Positions 1 to 5,231 of a stretch of 5,927 nt of DNA are shown here, in pieces; the stretch's first letter is position 1; each line of letters begins with the position of its first letter. The translations under genes and the position numbers were made by a program. This DNA is from Gammaproteobacteria bacterium (GTDB lineage: Bacteria > Pseudomonadota > Gammaproteobacteria > Competibacterales > Competibacteraceae): the NCBI GenBank assembly GCA_020047885.1, contig JAIFNF010000087.1:1-5927 (forward strand), in the 5' to 3' direction. The notes below the pieces were generated by a model that was not told where the DNA came from, made no database searches, and saw nothing but the letters and a program-made list of their open reading frames with translations.

Positions 1-1385
1 TCCTCGACTTCAATCGTCGAGATATTCTCACCGCCGGAAATAATGATGTCCTTGGAGCGATCCTTGATGTCGATGTAGCCGTCTTCATGCCAGACCGCCA
101 GATCGCCGCTATGGAACCACCCGCCCTCGAACGCCTCTTCGGAAGCGGCGGGATTTTTCAGATAACCCTTCATCACCACGTTGCCACGCATGAAAATTTC
201 GCCGATGGTGTCGCCATCCTTCGGCACCGGTTCCAACGTTTGCGGATCGGCCACCATCAGCCCTTCCAGCATGGGATAGCGCACCCCTTGGCGGGATTTC
301 AGCGCCGCCCGTTCCGGCAACGTCAGTTCATCCCACTCGTTATGCCAGGCGCACACCACCGATGGCCCGTAGGTTTCCGTCAGGCCGTAAGTGTGGGTGA
401 CATCGAAATTCATCCGCTGCATCCCCTCAATCACTGCCGCGGGCGGCGCGGCACCGGCGGTCATCGCCTTAACCGGGTGGGTGATGCCCGCCTTCATCTC
501 GTCCGGGGCGTTTTTGAGCAGGTTCATCACAATCGGCGCACCGCAGAAGTGATTGACCTTCTCCCGCTTAATCAACTCGAACACCGCGTCGGCACGCACT
601 TGGCGCAGACAGACGTTCACGCCCACCGTGGCGGCAATGGTCCAGGGGAAGCACCAGCCGTTGCAGTGGAACATCGGCAACGTCCACAGATACACCGGAT
701 GCAGGCCCATGTCCCACACCAGGGCGTTGCTCACCGCGTTCAGATAGGCGCCGCGATGGTGATAGACCACACCCTTGGGATTGCCCGTGGTGCCGGAGGT
801 GTAGTTCAGGCTAATCGCCTGCCATTCATTGGCCGGGAGTGGCCAGGCGAACGCCGGATCACCCTCGGCCAGCAGCGTCTCGTAATCCCGCATTCCCAGC
901 TTTTCGCCACCGACATATTCCGGATCATCGACATCGATCACCAGCGGCCGTTTGTCAGCCGGCATTAGTTCCAGCGCCTTACGGATGGTGTCGGAAAATT
1001 CGCGGTCGGTGAGTAGAATTTTCGCTTCGCCGTGTTCGAGCATAAACGCAATCGTTTCAGCGTCCAGCCGGATATTCAGCGTATTCAGGGTCGCACCGGA
1101 CATGGGCACGCCGAAATGCGCCTCATACATTTCCGGGATGTTGGGCAACATGGCCGCGACCGTATCGCCGAGGCCAATACCGCGCTGGTGCAACGCTGAC
1201 GCCAGTTGCCGACAGCGGGTATACGTCGTCCCCCAGTCGCGCCGCACCTCGCCATGCACCAGCGCGGTGTGGTGGGGATAGACCGAGGCCGCCCGTTCGA
1301 TAAAATTCAACGGGGTCAGCGGCGCATAGTTGGCCGGGTTTTGATCCAGGCTCATTTCGTAAATGTTATACAGACCAGCGCTCAT
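1..1385 (-). CDS. Acyl-CoA synthetase (AMP-forming), DmdB/medium-chain type, C-terminus cut by window edge
   Basis: This adenylate-forming ligase would convert a carboxylic acid, ATP and CoA into acyl-CoA in the cytoplasm. I translated the minus strand from the ATG at 1383-1385 and found 461 codons with no stop, running off the window at base 1. Visible motifs are the P-loop YTSGTTGNPKGV (195-206), followed by VYHHRGAYLNA; the A5 motif HTYGLTETYGP (331-341); the SGD of motif A7 (426-428); and RSKDIIISGGENIS (443-456), the hinge region. The P-loop region resembles the 3-methylmercaptopropionyl-CoA ligase (DmdB)/medium-chain acyl-CoA synthetase branch, so the substrate is probably a short or medium acyl or thioether acid; this is not provable here. 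Family members are about 540-550 residues, so about 80-90 residues, with the catalytic lysine, lie outside. A GGAGGA ribosome site stands 7 nt before the ATG. It lies 76 bp downstream of the crotonase-family gene on the same strand, a likely operon. Confidence 0.93.
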   Translation of the reverse strand, partial: MSAGLYNIYEMSLDQNPANYAPLTPLNFIERAASVYPHHTALVHGEVRRDWGTTYTRCRQLASALHQRGIGLGDTVAAMLPNIPEMYEAHFGVPMSGATLNTLNIRLDAETIAFMLEHGEAKILLTDREFSDTIRKALELMPADKRPLVIDVDDPEYVGGEKLGMRDYETLLAEGDPAFAWPLPANEWQAISLNYTSGTTGNPKGVVYHHRGAYLNAVSNALVWDMGLHPVYLWTLPMFHCNGWCFPWTIAATVGVNVCLRQVRADAVFELIKREKVNHFCGAPIVMNLLKNAPDEMKAGITHPVKAMTAGAAPPAAVIEGMQRMNFDVTHTYGLTETYGPSVVCAWHNEWDELTLPERAALKSRQGVRYPMLEGLMVADPQTLEPVPKDGDTIGEIFMRGNVVMKGYLKNPAASEEAFEGGWFHSGDLAVWHEDGYIDIKDRSKDIIISGGENISTIEVE

Positions 1386-1392
1386 CACGGAT

Positions 1393-1398
1393 TCCTCC
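1393..1398 (-). promoter_or_regulatory. Shine-Dalgarno site of the acyl-CoA synthetase gene
   Basis: On the minus strand this reads GGAGGA, a six-base match to the anti-Shine-Dalgarno sequence, 7 nt before the ATG at 1385. It fixes that ATG as the start and argues against the in-frame ATG ten codons further in. Confidence 0.8.
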
Positions 1399-1426
1399 AG
1401 GGTGGTGAAGTCTTTTTTATTAATCA

Positions 1427-1444
1427 CTTGGCATCTTGGCGGTT
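1427..1444. repeat. Short GCCAAG double motif, possible fragment of a dispersed intergenic repeat
   Basis: On the minus strand this reads AACCGCCAAGATGCCAAG, containing GCCAAG twice with a 9-nt period. It sits in the 76-bp gap between the crotonase-family gene and the synthetase gene. From memory, sequences of the form AACCGCCAAGACGCCAAG recur between genes in many environmental Proteobacteria. Only one degenerate copy is visible here, so the repeat identity is an inference. Confidence 0.4.
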
Positions 1445-1461
1445 CAATGGTCTTTCCAGCA

Positions 1462-2259
1462 TCAACAGCCTTTCCACGTCGGTTTGCGCTTGGCGATGAA
1501 CGCATCGATACCTTCGCGGGCGTCTTCGCTGTCCATATTGCAGGCCATGGCGGCGCTGGCGGCAGCGTAGGCGTCTTCCAGCGGCAGTCCCAGTTGCCGG
1601 TAGTACAGTTCCTTGCCCATGCGGATCGCCAGCGGGGACTTGCCGCAAATCGCGTCGGCCAGTCGCCAGATTTCCGCGTCTAACTGATCCGGCGGCGTCA
1701 CCCGGTTAATCAGGCCCTGGCGCTGGGCGGTCGCAGCGTCGATAAATTCACCGGTCAACAGCATTTCCAGCGCCGGTTTGCGGCCCAGATTGCGGCTCAG
1801 CGCTACCCCGGGAGTGGCGCAGAACAGGCCGACGTTAATGCCGGATACGGCAAAGCGGGAATTATCGGAGGCGACCGCCAGATCGCAGGCGGCGACCATC
1901 TGGCAGCCGGCGGCGGTGGCGATGCCATGCACCCGGGCAATGACTGGTTGCGGCAGGCGATTGATGGTCAGCATGACCTGTCCGCACTGGGCGAACAGTG
2001 CTTGATGAAACGCCCGGTCGGTATGGGCGCGCATTTCCTTGAGGTCGTGGCCGGCACAAAAGGCTGGACCGTTCCCGGCGATGACCACCACGCGAATGTC
2101 CTTATCAGCGGCAACCGCGTCAAGCGCTGCTTGCAAAGCGCTCAACAGAGCTTGGGACAAGGAGTTGTACTGCTTTGGACGGTTGAGGGTCAGCGTGGCG
2201 ATGCCCGCTTCGTCGTGGCGTAGCACTAGGGAGTCTTCAGCGTAGGGAGATGCAGTCAT
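1462..2259 (-). CDS. Enoyl-CoA hydratase/isomerase family protein, ECHDC3-like
   Basis: This 265-residue protein is a full-length crotonase-fold member (family about 255-290). The first oxyanion-hole region is FCAGHDLKEM (67-76) and the second is HGIATAAGCQMVAACD (111-126). The sequence from there through FAVSGINVGLFCATPGVALSR (136-156) to a KRKPTW tail (258-262) closely follows vertebrate ECHDC3, a poorly characterised branch. Aligned by eye to rat mitochondrial enoyl-CoA hydratase, catalytic Glu144 corresponds to Gln120 and Glu164 to Gly140, so both catalytic acids are missing. Ordinary 2-enoyl-CoA hydration is therefore doubtful; thioesterase, isomerase, decarboxylase-like or binding roles are possible. 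The ATG at 2257-2259 has GGAG 10 nt upstream. The gene is first in a probable operon with the acyl-CoA synthetase 76 bp downstream, which suggests that its ligand is the acyl-CoA made there. Confidence 0.93.
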   Translation of the reverse strand: MTASPYAEDSLVLRHDEAGIATLTLNRPKQYNSLSQALLSALQAALDAVAADKDIRVVVIAGNGPAFCAGHDLKEMRAHTDRAFHQALFAQCGQVMLTINRLPQPVIARVHGIATAAGCQMVAACDLAVASDNSRFAVSGINVGLFCATPGVALSRNLGRKPALEMLLTGEFIDAATAQRQGLINRVTPPDQLDAEIWRLADAICGKSPLAIRMGKELYYRQLGLPLEDAYAAASAAMACNMDSEDAREGIDAFIAKRKPTWKGC

Positions 2260-2309
2260 GGTTGGGTTTCTCCAAGGTGAATGGAATGAGCGTCGTTCCT
2301 AGTTGTGAA

Positions 2310-2315
2310 ATTGTA
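2310..2315 (-). promoter_or_regulatory. Possible -10 element for the crotonase/synthetase operon
   Basis: The minus strand reads TACAAT (5/6 match to the sigma-70 -10 consensus) about 50 nt before the ATG at 2259. No convincing -35 hexamer lies 15-19 nt upstream, so an activator or a different site may be needed. Weak call. Confidence 0.25.
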
Positions 2316-2367
2316 CCGAACTCTCCTTGCGTGGAAGGGATGTTTTAGGTGATTTCTCATAAAGACT

Positions 2368-2512
2368 ATACCGGGTGTCGATCCTCATTCCAGCAATTAG
2401 CCACGGAATGACACGGATAAACACGGAAAATTATTTGTTTTTCAGTGTCATTCTGTGTGATTCCGTGGCTAATATTCTCACGTTTAGCTGGAATGCGGAT
2501 CCAGTCTGGTAT
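2368..2512. repeat. 145-bp imperfect palindrome (miniature palindromic element) with 10-nt periodic arms
   Basis: This occupies most of the 318-bp gap between the divergent crotonase and regulator genes; the rest of the gap shows only weak promoter-like hexamers. The core arms, 2396-2430 and 2439-2473, are 35 nt each and pair at 29 of 35 positions around an 8-nt loop. The left arm contains three exact 10-nt units starting CCACGGA, ACACGGA and ACACGGA (2401-2430), mirrored with changes on the right. Outer pairs extend it: CATTCCAGC (2386-2394) with GCTGGAATG (2487-2495), then GATCC with GGATC, and ATACC (2368-2372) with GGTAT (2508-2512). The right side has about 12 extra unpaired bases (around 2474-2486). 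It resembles dispersed palindromic repeats of environmental Proteobacteria. No ORF inside is credible. Confidence 0.8.
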
Positions 2513-2533
2513 CCTCTTTTCAGGAAACCGCCT

Positions 2534-2539
2534 TATACT
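2534..2539 (+). promoter_or_regulatory. Possible -10 element of the response regulator gene
   Basis: TATACT matches five of six bases of the sigma-70 -10 consensus and lies 38 nt before the GTG start, at the outer edge of the palindrome. The bases 16-18 nt upstream do not form a good -35 hexamer and fall in the outer palindrome arm. Confidence 0.35.
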
Positions 2540-2577
2540 GCAGCACATTTCTTTCAGTATGGGTCGGGTCAGAAGCC

Positions 2578-3204
2578 GTGAGCCATTGTGATGAATCCGT
2601 TGTTTATATCCTGGATCAGGACGCGGCGTTGCGCGAGGCGTTATGCCGGTTGCTGGCGTCGGTGGGGTTGGCGACCCGGCCTTTTGCCGACTTGGCGGCG
2701 TTTGTACACGCCTATCAACCGGAGCGTCCCGCCTGTCTGCTGCTTGATGTACGGGTCGACCCTGGCATCCAAAACGATTTACGCCGCCAAGGAATTGATT
2801 TGCCGGTCATCGTCATGGCCTATCGTAGCGATGTAGCCACGGCAGTGGCCGCGATGAAGCAGGGGGCGATGGATTTTCTGGAAAAACCACTGAACGAGCA
2901 AATGCTGCTGGATAGCGTTCATCATGCCGTCGCCGAAGATCAGGGGCGGCGGCGTACCCGTGCCCGACGAGAGGTGCTGTTGAGCCGGTTTGAGACCTTG
3001 ACCGGGCGCGAGCTTGATATTTTACAACTCGTCGCTAAAGGCTTGTCCAACCGGGAAATCGCCGAGCGGCTGGAATTAAGCCACAAGACGGTCGAAGTGC
3101 ATCGCGCCAAGGTGATGCAAAAGATGGGGGCGCGCACCCTGTCGCAACTGATTCAGATGGCGATGGCGCTGCATATTCTGAAGCCGTATGACAGAGGTGA
3201 TTGA
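2578..3204 (+). CDS. FixJ/NarL-type response regulator with a degenerate receiver domain
   Basis: This 208-residue DNA-binding regulator has an N-terminal receiver domain (about 7-120), a basic linker (GRRRTRARR, 123-131) and a LuxR-type helix-turn-helix (about 138-200: LTGRELDILQLVAKGLSNRE, then IAERLELSHKTVEVHRAKVM). The phosphoacceptor aligns with Asp57 (CLLLDVRV) and the conserved lysine with Lys103 (EKP). The usual acidic pair is LDQD, so the second Asp is Gln14. The switch Thr is Ala81 (VIVMAYRSDV). The loop after Asp57 lacks the MPxMSG motif and is about 4 residues short. It may signal without normal phosphorylation. No histidine kinase is visible, so it is an orphan here. The start is GTG, because the nearest in-frame stop upstream is TAG at 2485 with no ATG, GTG or TTG between; no good ribosome site precedes it, which suggests low expression. 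The stop overlaps the start of the TANGO2-like gene. Confidence 0.92.
   Translation: MSHCDESVVYILDQDAALREALCRLLASVGLATRPFADLAAFVHAYQPERPACLLLDVRVDPGIQNDLRRQGIDLPVIVMAYRSDVATAVAAMKQGAMDFLEKPLNEQMLLDSVHHAVAEDQGRRRTRARREVLLSRFETLTGRELDILQLVAKGLSNREIAERLELSHKTVEVHRAKVMQKMGARTLSQLIQMAMALHILKPYDRGD
3194..3200 (+). promoter_or_regulatory. Shine-Dalgarno site of the TANGO2-like gene, inside the regulator gene
   Basis: GAGGTGA is a seven-base anti-Shine-Dalgarno match lying within the last codons of the regulator, three bases before the ATG at 3204. It is too close to serve the TTG at 3201 and so supports the ATG start and coupled translation. Confidence 0.65.
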
Positions 3205-3983
3205 TGTGTTTGATTCTGTTGGCATACCGCTGTCATCCCGGCGATGAATTGCTGGCCGTCGCCAATCGTGATGAGTTCCATGAGCGCCCGACCGCGCCAC
3301 TGGCGTTTTGGGACGATGCGCCGGAGGTGCTGGCCGGGCGCGATTTGCAGGCAGGCGGAACGTGGATGGGTATCACGCGCACCGGCCGCTTTGCCGCGCT
3401 CACCAATTATCGTGATCCCCATCGCGTTAAACCGGGTGCGCCGTCACGGGGGCATTTGGTGAGCGATTATCTACGCGGGAACCAAGCGGCATGCGCAGCG
3501 CTGGAGCGGTTGCAAGCCGTCGCGGATCGCTATAACAGTTTTAATTTACTGCTGGGCGATGATGCTGGGTTGTACTACTACTCGAATCGCGCTGGCGAAC
3601 CCCGGATGCTGGCACCGGGGTTGTATGGCCTGAGCAATCATTTGCTGAATACCCCGTGGCCCAAGCTGAGGCGCGGGGTAGCGGGACTACGCCGTTTGCT
3701 GGAACGGCAGGCGAACCCTGAGCCGGATGCCTTGCTGGACATTATGAGAGATCGCACTTTGGCACCAGAGGCTGAACTGCCGCAGACCGGCGTAGCTCTG
3801 GAATGGGAGCGGTGGTTGTCCGCGATCTTTATCGACGCGCCCGGCTACGGAACCCGCTCATCGACGGCGCTGGGGATCAGTCGTCATGGCGATGCCTGGA
3901 TGGCGGAAACGACTTGGGCTGACGCCCGGCGACGTGAATTTCAGTTCAAGGGGCCAGTCCGGACGACCCTCTCGCTTGTTTGA
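3204..3983 (+). CDS. TANGO2/NRDE family protein
   Basis: This 259-residue protein matches the TANGO2 (NRDE) family along its length, which is close to the usual 250-280. From the ATG it begins MCLILLAYR, with the conserved Cys2 that has been proposed as an N-terminal nucleophile because the family has an Ntn-hydrolase-like layout. Family motifs follow in order: NRDEFHERP (21-29), AGGTWMGI (50-57), ALTNYRDP (65-72), SRGHLVSDYL (81-90), NSFNLLLGD (111-119), YGLSNHLLNTPWPK (141-154) and PGYGTRSST (213-221). Animal TANGO2 and bacterial relatives have been linked to haem trafficking; the biochemical activity is unsettled. A TTG one codon upstream is possible, but the ATG keeps Cys at position 2 and fits the family. 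The ATG overlaps the regulator stop as TGATG, so the two are probably translationally coupled. No signal peptide is seen, so it is cytoplasmic. Confidence 0.94.
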   Translation: MCLILLAYRCHPGDELLAVANRDEFHERPTAPLAFWDDAPEVLAGRDLQAGGTWMGITRTGRFAALTNYRDPHRVKPGAPSRGHLVSDYLRGNQAACAALERLQAVADRYNSFNLLLGDDAGLYYYSNRAGEPRMLAPGLYGLSNHLLNTPWPKLRRGVAGLRRLLERQANPEPDALLDIMRDRTLAPEAELPQTGVALEWERWLSAIFIDAPGYGTRSSTALGISRHGDAWMAETTWADARRREFQFKGPVRTTLSLV

Positions 3984-4005
3984 ATCGCGCCTGATCGGCT
4001 ATCCT
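3976..4005 (+). promoter_or_regulatory. Probable promoter of tRNA-Arg(CCT)
   Basis: TTGTTT (3976-3981) and TATCCT (4000-4005) are spaced by 18 nt. The C-rich bases that follow (TAGCCCTG) resemble the G+C-rich discriminator of stable-RNA promoters. Transcription would start around 4012, leaving a leader of roughly 12 nt. The -35 overlaps the end of the TANGO2-like gene. The -10 also falls inside a perfect small hairpin, GGCTA-TCCT-TAGCC (3997-4010). A similar block precedes the serine tRNA. Confidence 0.45.
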
Positions 4006-4024
4006 TAGCCCTGTCTGCTTTTCA

Positions 4025-4101
4025 GCCCCGGTAGCTCAGTTGGATAGAGCGCACCCCTCCTAAGGGTGAGGTCACAGGTTCGATTCCTGTTCGGGGCACC
4101 A
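4025..4101 (+). tRNA. tRNA-Arg, anticodon CCT
   Basis: A complete 77-nt cloverleaf with encoded CCA. The acceptor stem is GCCCCGG (4025-4031) with TCGGGGC (4091-4097, one G-T pair); the D stem is GCTC/GAGC; the anticodon stem CACCC/GGGTG encloses the loop CTCCTAA with anticodon CCT at 4059-4061; and the T stem ACAGG/CCTGT encloses TTCGATT. It decodes the arginine codon AGG, rare in G+C-rich Proteobacteria. The loop matches that of E. coli argW, whose gene is a known integration site, but no integrase is seen here. TTTTT at 4103-4107 directly after the CCA may help transcription end. Confidence 0.97.
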
Positions 4102-4172
4102 ATTTTTCAATCCGTTAGGTCTTACGATTCGGGATCCGGTCGGTGCCGGTCGCGCCATTCGCCGATGAAACC

Positions 4173-4202
4173 TTGCCGCATGGCCTATGCTTAGGCTATT
4201 CT
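4173..4202 (+). promoter_or_regulatory. Probable promoter of tRNA-Ser(TGA)
   Basis: TTGCCG (4173-4178) and TATTCT (4197-4202) are spaced by 18 nt and followed by TACCCCGC, a C-rich discriminator. The block GGCTATTCTTACCCC is close to GGCTATCCTTAGCCC before tRNA-Arg. Transcription would start near 4209, giving a leader of about 77 nt. A small hairpin GCCTA-TGCT-TAGGC (4183-4196, edges approximate) lies just before the -10. Confidence 0.4.
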
Positions 4203-4214
4203 TACCCCGCAGCT

Positions 4215-4232
4215 TGTCCAAAATCTGTCCAA
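4215..4232. repeat. Direct repeat of TGTCCAA in the inter-tRNA gap
   Basis: TGTCCAA occurs at about 4216-4221 and again at 4226-4232, one helical turn apart (11 nt). It lies in the 184-bp gap between the two tRNA genes, which holds no credible ORF. Spaced heptamers beside tRNA genes can be protein-binding sites or remnants of attachment regions, but no integrase gene is in view. Meaning unknown. Confidence 0.3.
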
Positions 4233-4285
4233 GTTCAAGGGGCAAAAGGGGAAAAGCTGTAGCGCTAAGTGGTTGATTTTAAAAA

Positions 4286-4370
4286 GGAGAGGTGGCAGAG
4301 TGGTCGATTGCGACGGTCTTGAAAACCGTTGACCCGCGAGGGTCCGTGGGTTCGAATCCCACCCTCTCCG
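4286..4370 (+). tRNA. tRNA-Ser, anticodon TGA, 3' CCA not encoded (TCA instead)
   Basis: A class II tRNA with a long variable arm. The acceptor stem GGAGAGG (4286-4292) pairs fully with CCTCTCC (4363-4369), with G at 4370 as discriminator base. The D stem is GCA/TGC. The anticodon stem ACGGT/ACCGT encloses CTTGAAA with TGA at 4320-4322. The variable arm is GACCC-GCGA-GGGTC, and the T stem is GTGGG/CCCAC around TTCGAAT. It decodes UCA and related serine codons. The next three bases are TCA, not CCA, so the tail would have to be made by tRNA nucleotidyltransferase. Everything else looks functional. Confidence 0.96.
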
Positions 4371-4379
4371 TCATTCGAA

Positions 4380-4409
4380 TCAAGGGACAAACAACCCTGA
4401 GGCTGTTTT
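4380..4409 (+). terminator. Weak possible terminator after tRNA-Ser
   Basis: AGGG (4383-4386) and CCCT (4395-4398), extended by TC and GA across a bulge, form a short stem with an 8-nt loop. TTTT follows at 4406-4409 after a 5-7 nt gap. The stem is weak and the T-run is displaced, so this is only a suggestion. Confidence 0.25.
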
Positions 4410-4448
4410 CGAACAGAATGGGCAAGCTTGGGTTGAGTGTTATTTTTT

Positions 4449-5216
4449 CTACCTTATCCCATACAGACTGAGCAATGCTGCCCAACCCGAAGGGAGTAAC
4501 GACGGAGGCGTTTTTAATTCCTTGCCATACTTGACCGCCATCTCCAGAAAAAACTTCGCGTGAAAAAAAGCTTCAACAAACACTCGAGTATGAGTAGACC
4601 AATTTTCATTGTGTTCAGGTTCAAACTGCCTGTCACTAGCGCTAGCCTGGCAGATCTCGTCAAATAATGCACAGAATACCGTACCCGATGGCGCAATATT
4701 CTTTAATGCAGTCACCATCTTTTGGGTTTCATCCTGAAGGTGATAAACTTTGAAAGACTGATGATAAAAACGATAAACCAAATCCTCACAAATTCGATCA
4801 GAATTCATCTCTTCAAGCAGTTCTGCCAGTTCATTCCATCGCCCCTGAATATTGGACAGCAGCTCCGCATCTTTTAGATAACTATATTTTTCTATAAGAT
4901 AATCAATGACTTTTTGATGCTCAGGATAAACATTAACAAACCGGAAACTGATATAATAATGATTATCCACCACTTGAATTTCACTAATAGTTTCTACTTC
5001 AATGTCGAGATCAGTCTCCTGAATAAACCCTATAGGCAAAATGACCAGCATTCTAAACTGTGTTCCAATAGGAACGGGATTCTGGTTGATTAACAGGCCT
5101 CCACCTGAAGAAATATCAACCAAGTGTCCAAGTGACTCCCTAGTATCATATTCAAAAATACTTAACTGATGAACCAATTGATAACGACTAAACTTGCGTC
5201 GGTTATTCTCTTTCAT
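4449..5216 (-). CDS. PilZ-domain protein with an unrecognised C-terminal half
   Basis: From the ATG at 5214-5216 this is a 255-residue protein. It opens MKENNRRKFSRYQL, so the c-di-GMP-binding RxxxR motif lies at residues 6-11. The second PilZ motif, DISSGG (D/NxSxxG), follows at about 34-39. The PilZ barrel covers roughly residues 5-105. The remaining 150 residues are probably mostly helical and contain an aromatic-rich stretch (AFFHAKFFLEMAVKYGKEL); I do not recognise this part. No signal peptide or membrane segment is seen. It is probably a c-di-GMP effector. A TTG at 5291 would add 25 residues but has no ribosome site, whereas AAGGTGA stands 8 nt before the chosen ATG. The gene is strikingly A+T-rich: 4861-4920 has 17 G+C of 60, against 35 of 60 at 5701-5760. 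It lies 100 bp downstream of the sugar-phosphate transferase on the same strand. Confidence 0.88.
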   Translation of the reverse strand: MKENNRRKFSRYQLVHQLSIFEYDTRESLGHLVDISSGGGLLINQNPVPIGTQFRMLVILPIGFIQETDLDIEVETISEIQVVDNHYYISFRFVNVYPEHQKVIDYLIEKYSYLKDAELLSNIQGRWNELAELLEEMNSDRICEDLVYRFYHQSFKVYHLQDETQKMVTALKNIAPSGTVFCALFDEICQASASDRQFEPEHNENWSTHTRVFVEAFFHAKFFLEMAVKYGKELKTPPSLLPSGWAALLSLYGIR

Positions 5217-5224
5217 GAGCTTAT

Positions 5225-5231
5225 TCACCTT
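5225..5231 (-). promoter_or_regulatory. Shine-Dalgarno site that decides the PilZ gene start
   Basis: The minus strand reads AAGGTGA, 8 nt before the ATG at 5216. The alternative TTG at 5291 has no comparable site, so the shorter form is preferred. The RRKFSR motif lies only five residues after this ATG, as is common in PilZ proteins. Confidence 0.7.

Noticed and set aside
87..968. A 293-codon plus-strand reading frame
   Set aside because: It lies antisense to the acyl-CoA synthetase, whose motifs are unmistakable. The frame is rich in His and Arg, has no recognisable domain, and is a shadow of G+C-rich coding on the other strand.
2366..2581. Short frames of 60-68 codons on both strands in the 2260-2577 gap
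   Set aside because: They are read through the palindromic element, have no ribosome site or family resemblance, and arise from the repeat sequence.
2559..2591. A 10-codon ATG frame overlapping the regulator's GTG start, considered as a leader peptide
   Set aside because: It has no ribosome-binding site and no attenuator-like structure or repeated codon, and such short frames are expected by chance.
4102..4285. Inter-tRNA gap considered as an attachment site or small RNA gene
   Set aside because: Only a TGTCCAA direct repeat and a five-pair hairpin are visible. There is no integrase, no copy of a tRNA 3' end and no clear terminator.
4279..4485. A 68-codon minus-strand frame containing GFEPTDPRGSTVFKT
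   Set aside because: This is the antisense translation of tRNA-Ser(TGA), a well-known spurious protein seen in many annotations. It is not a gene.
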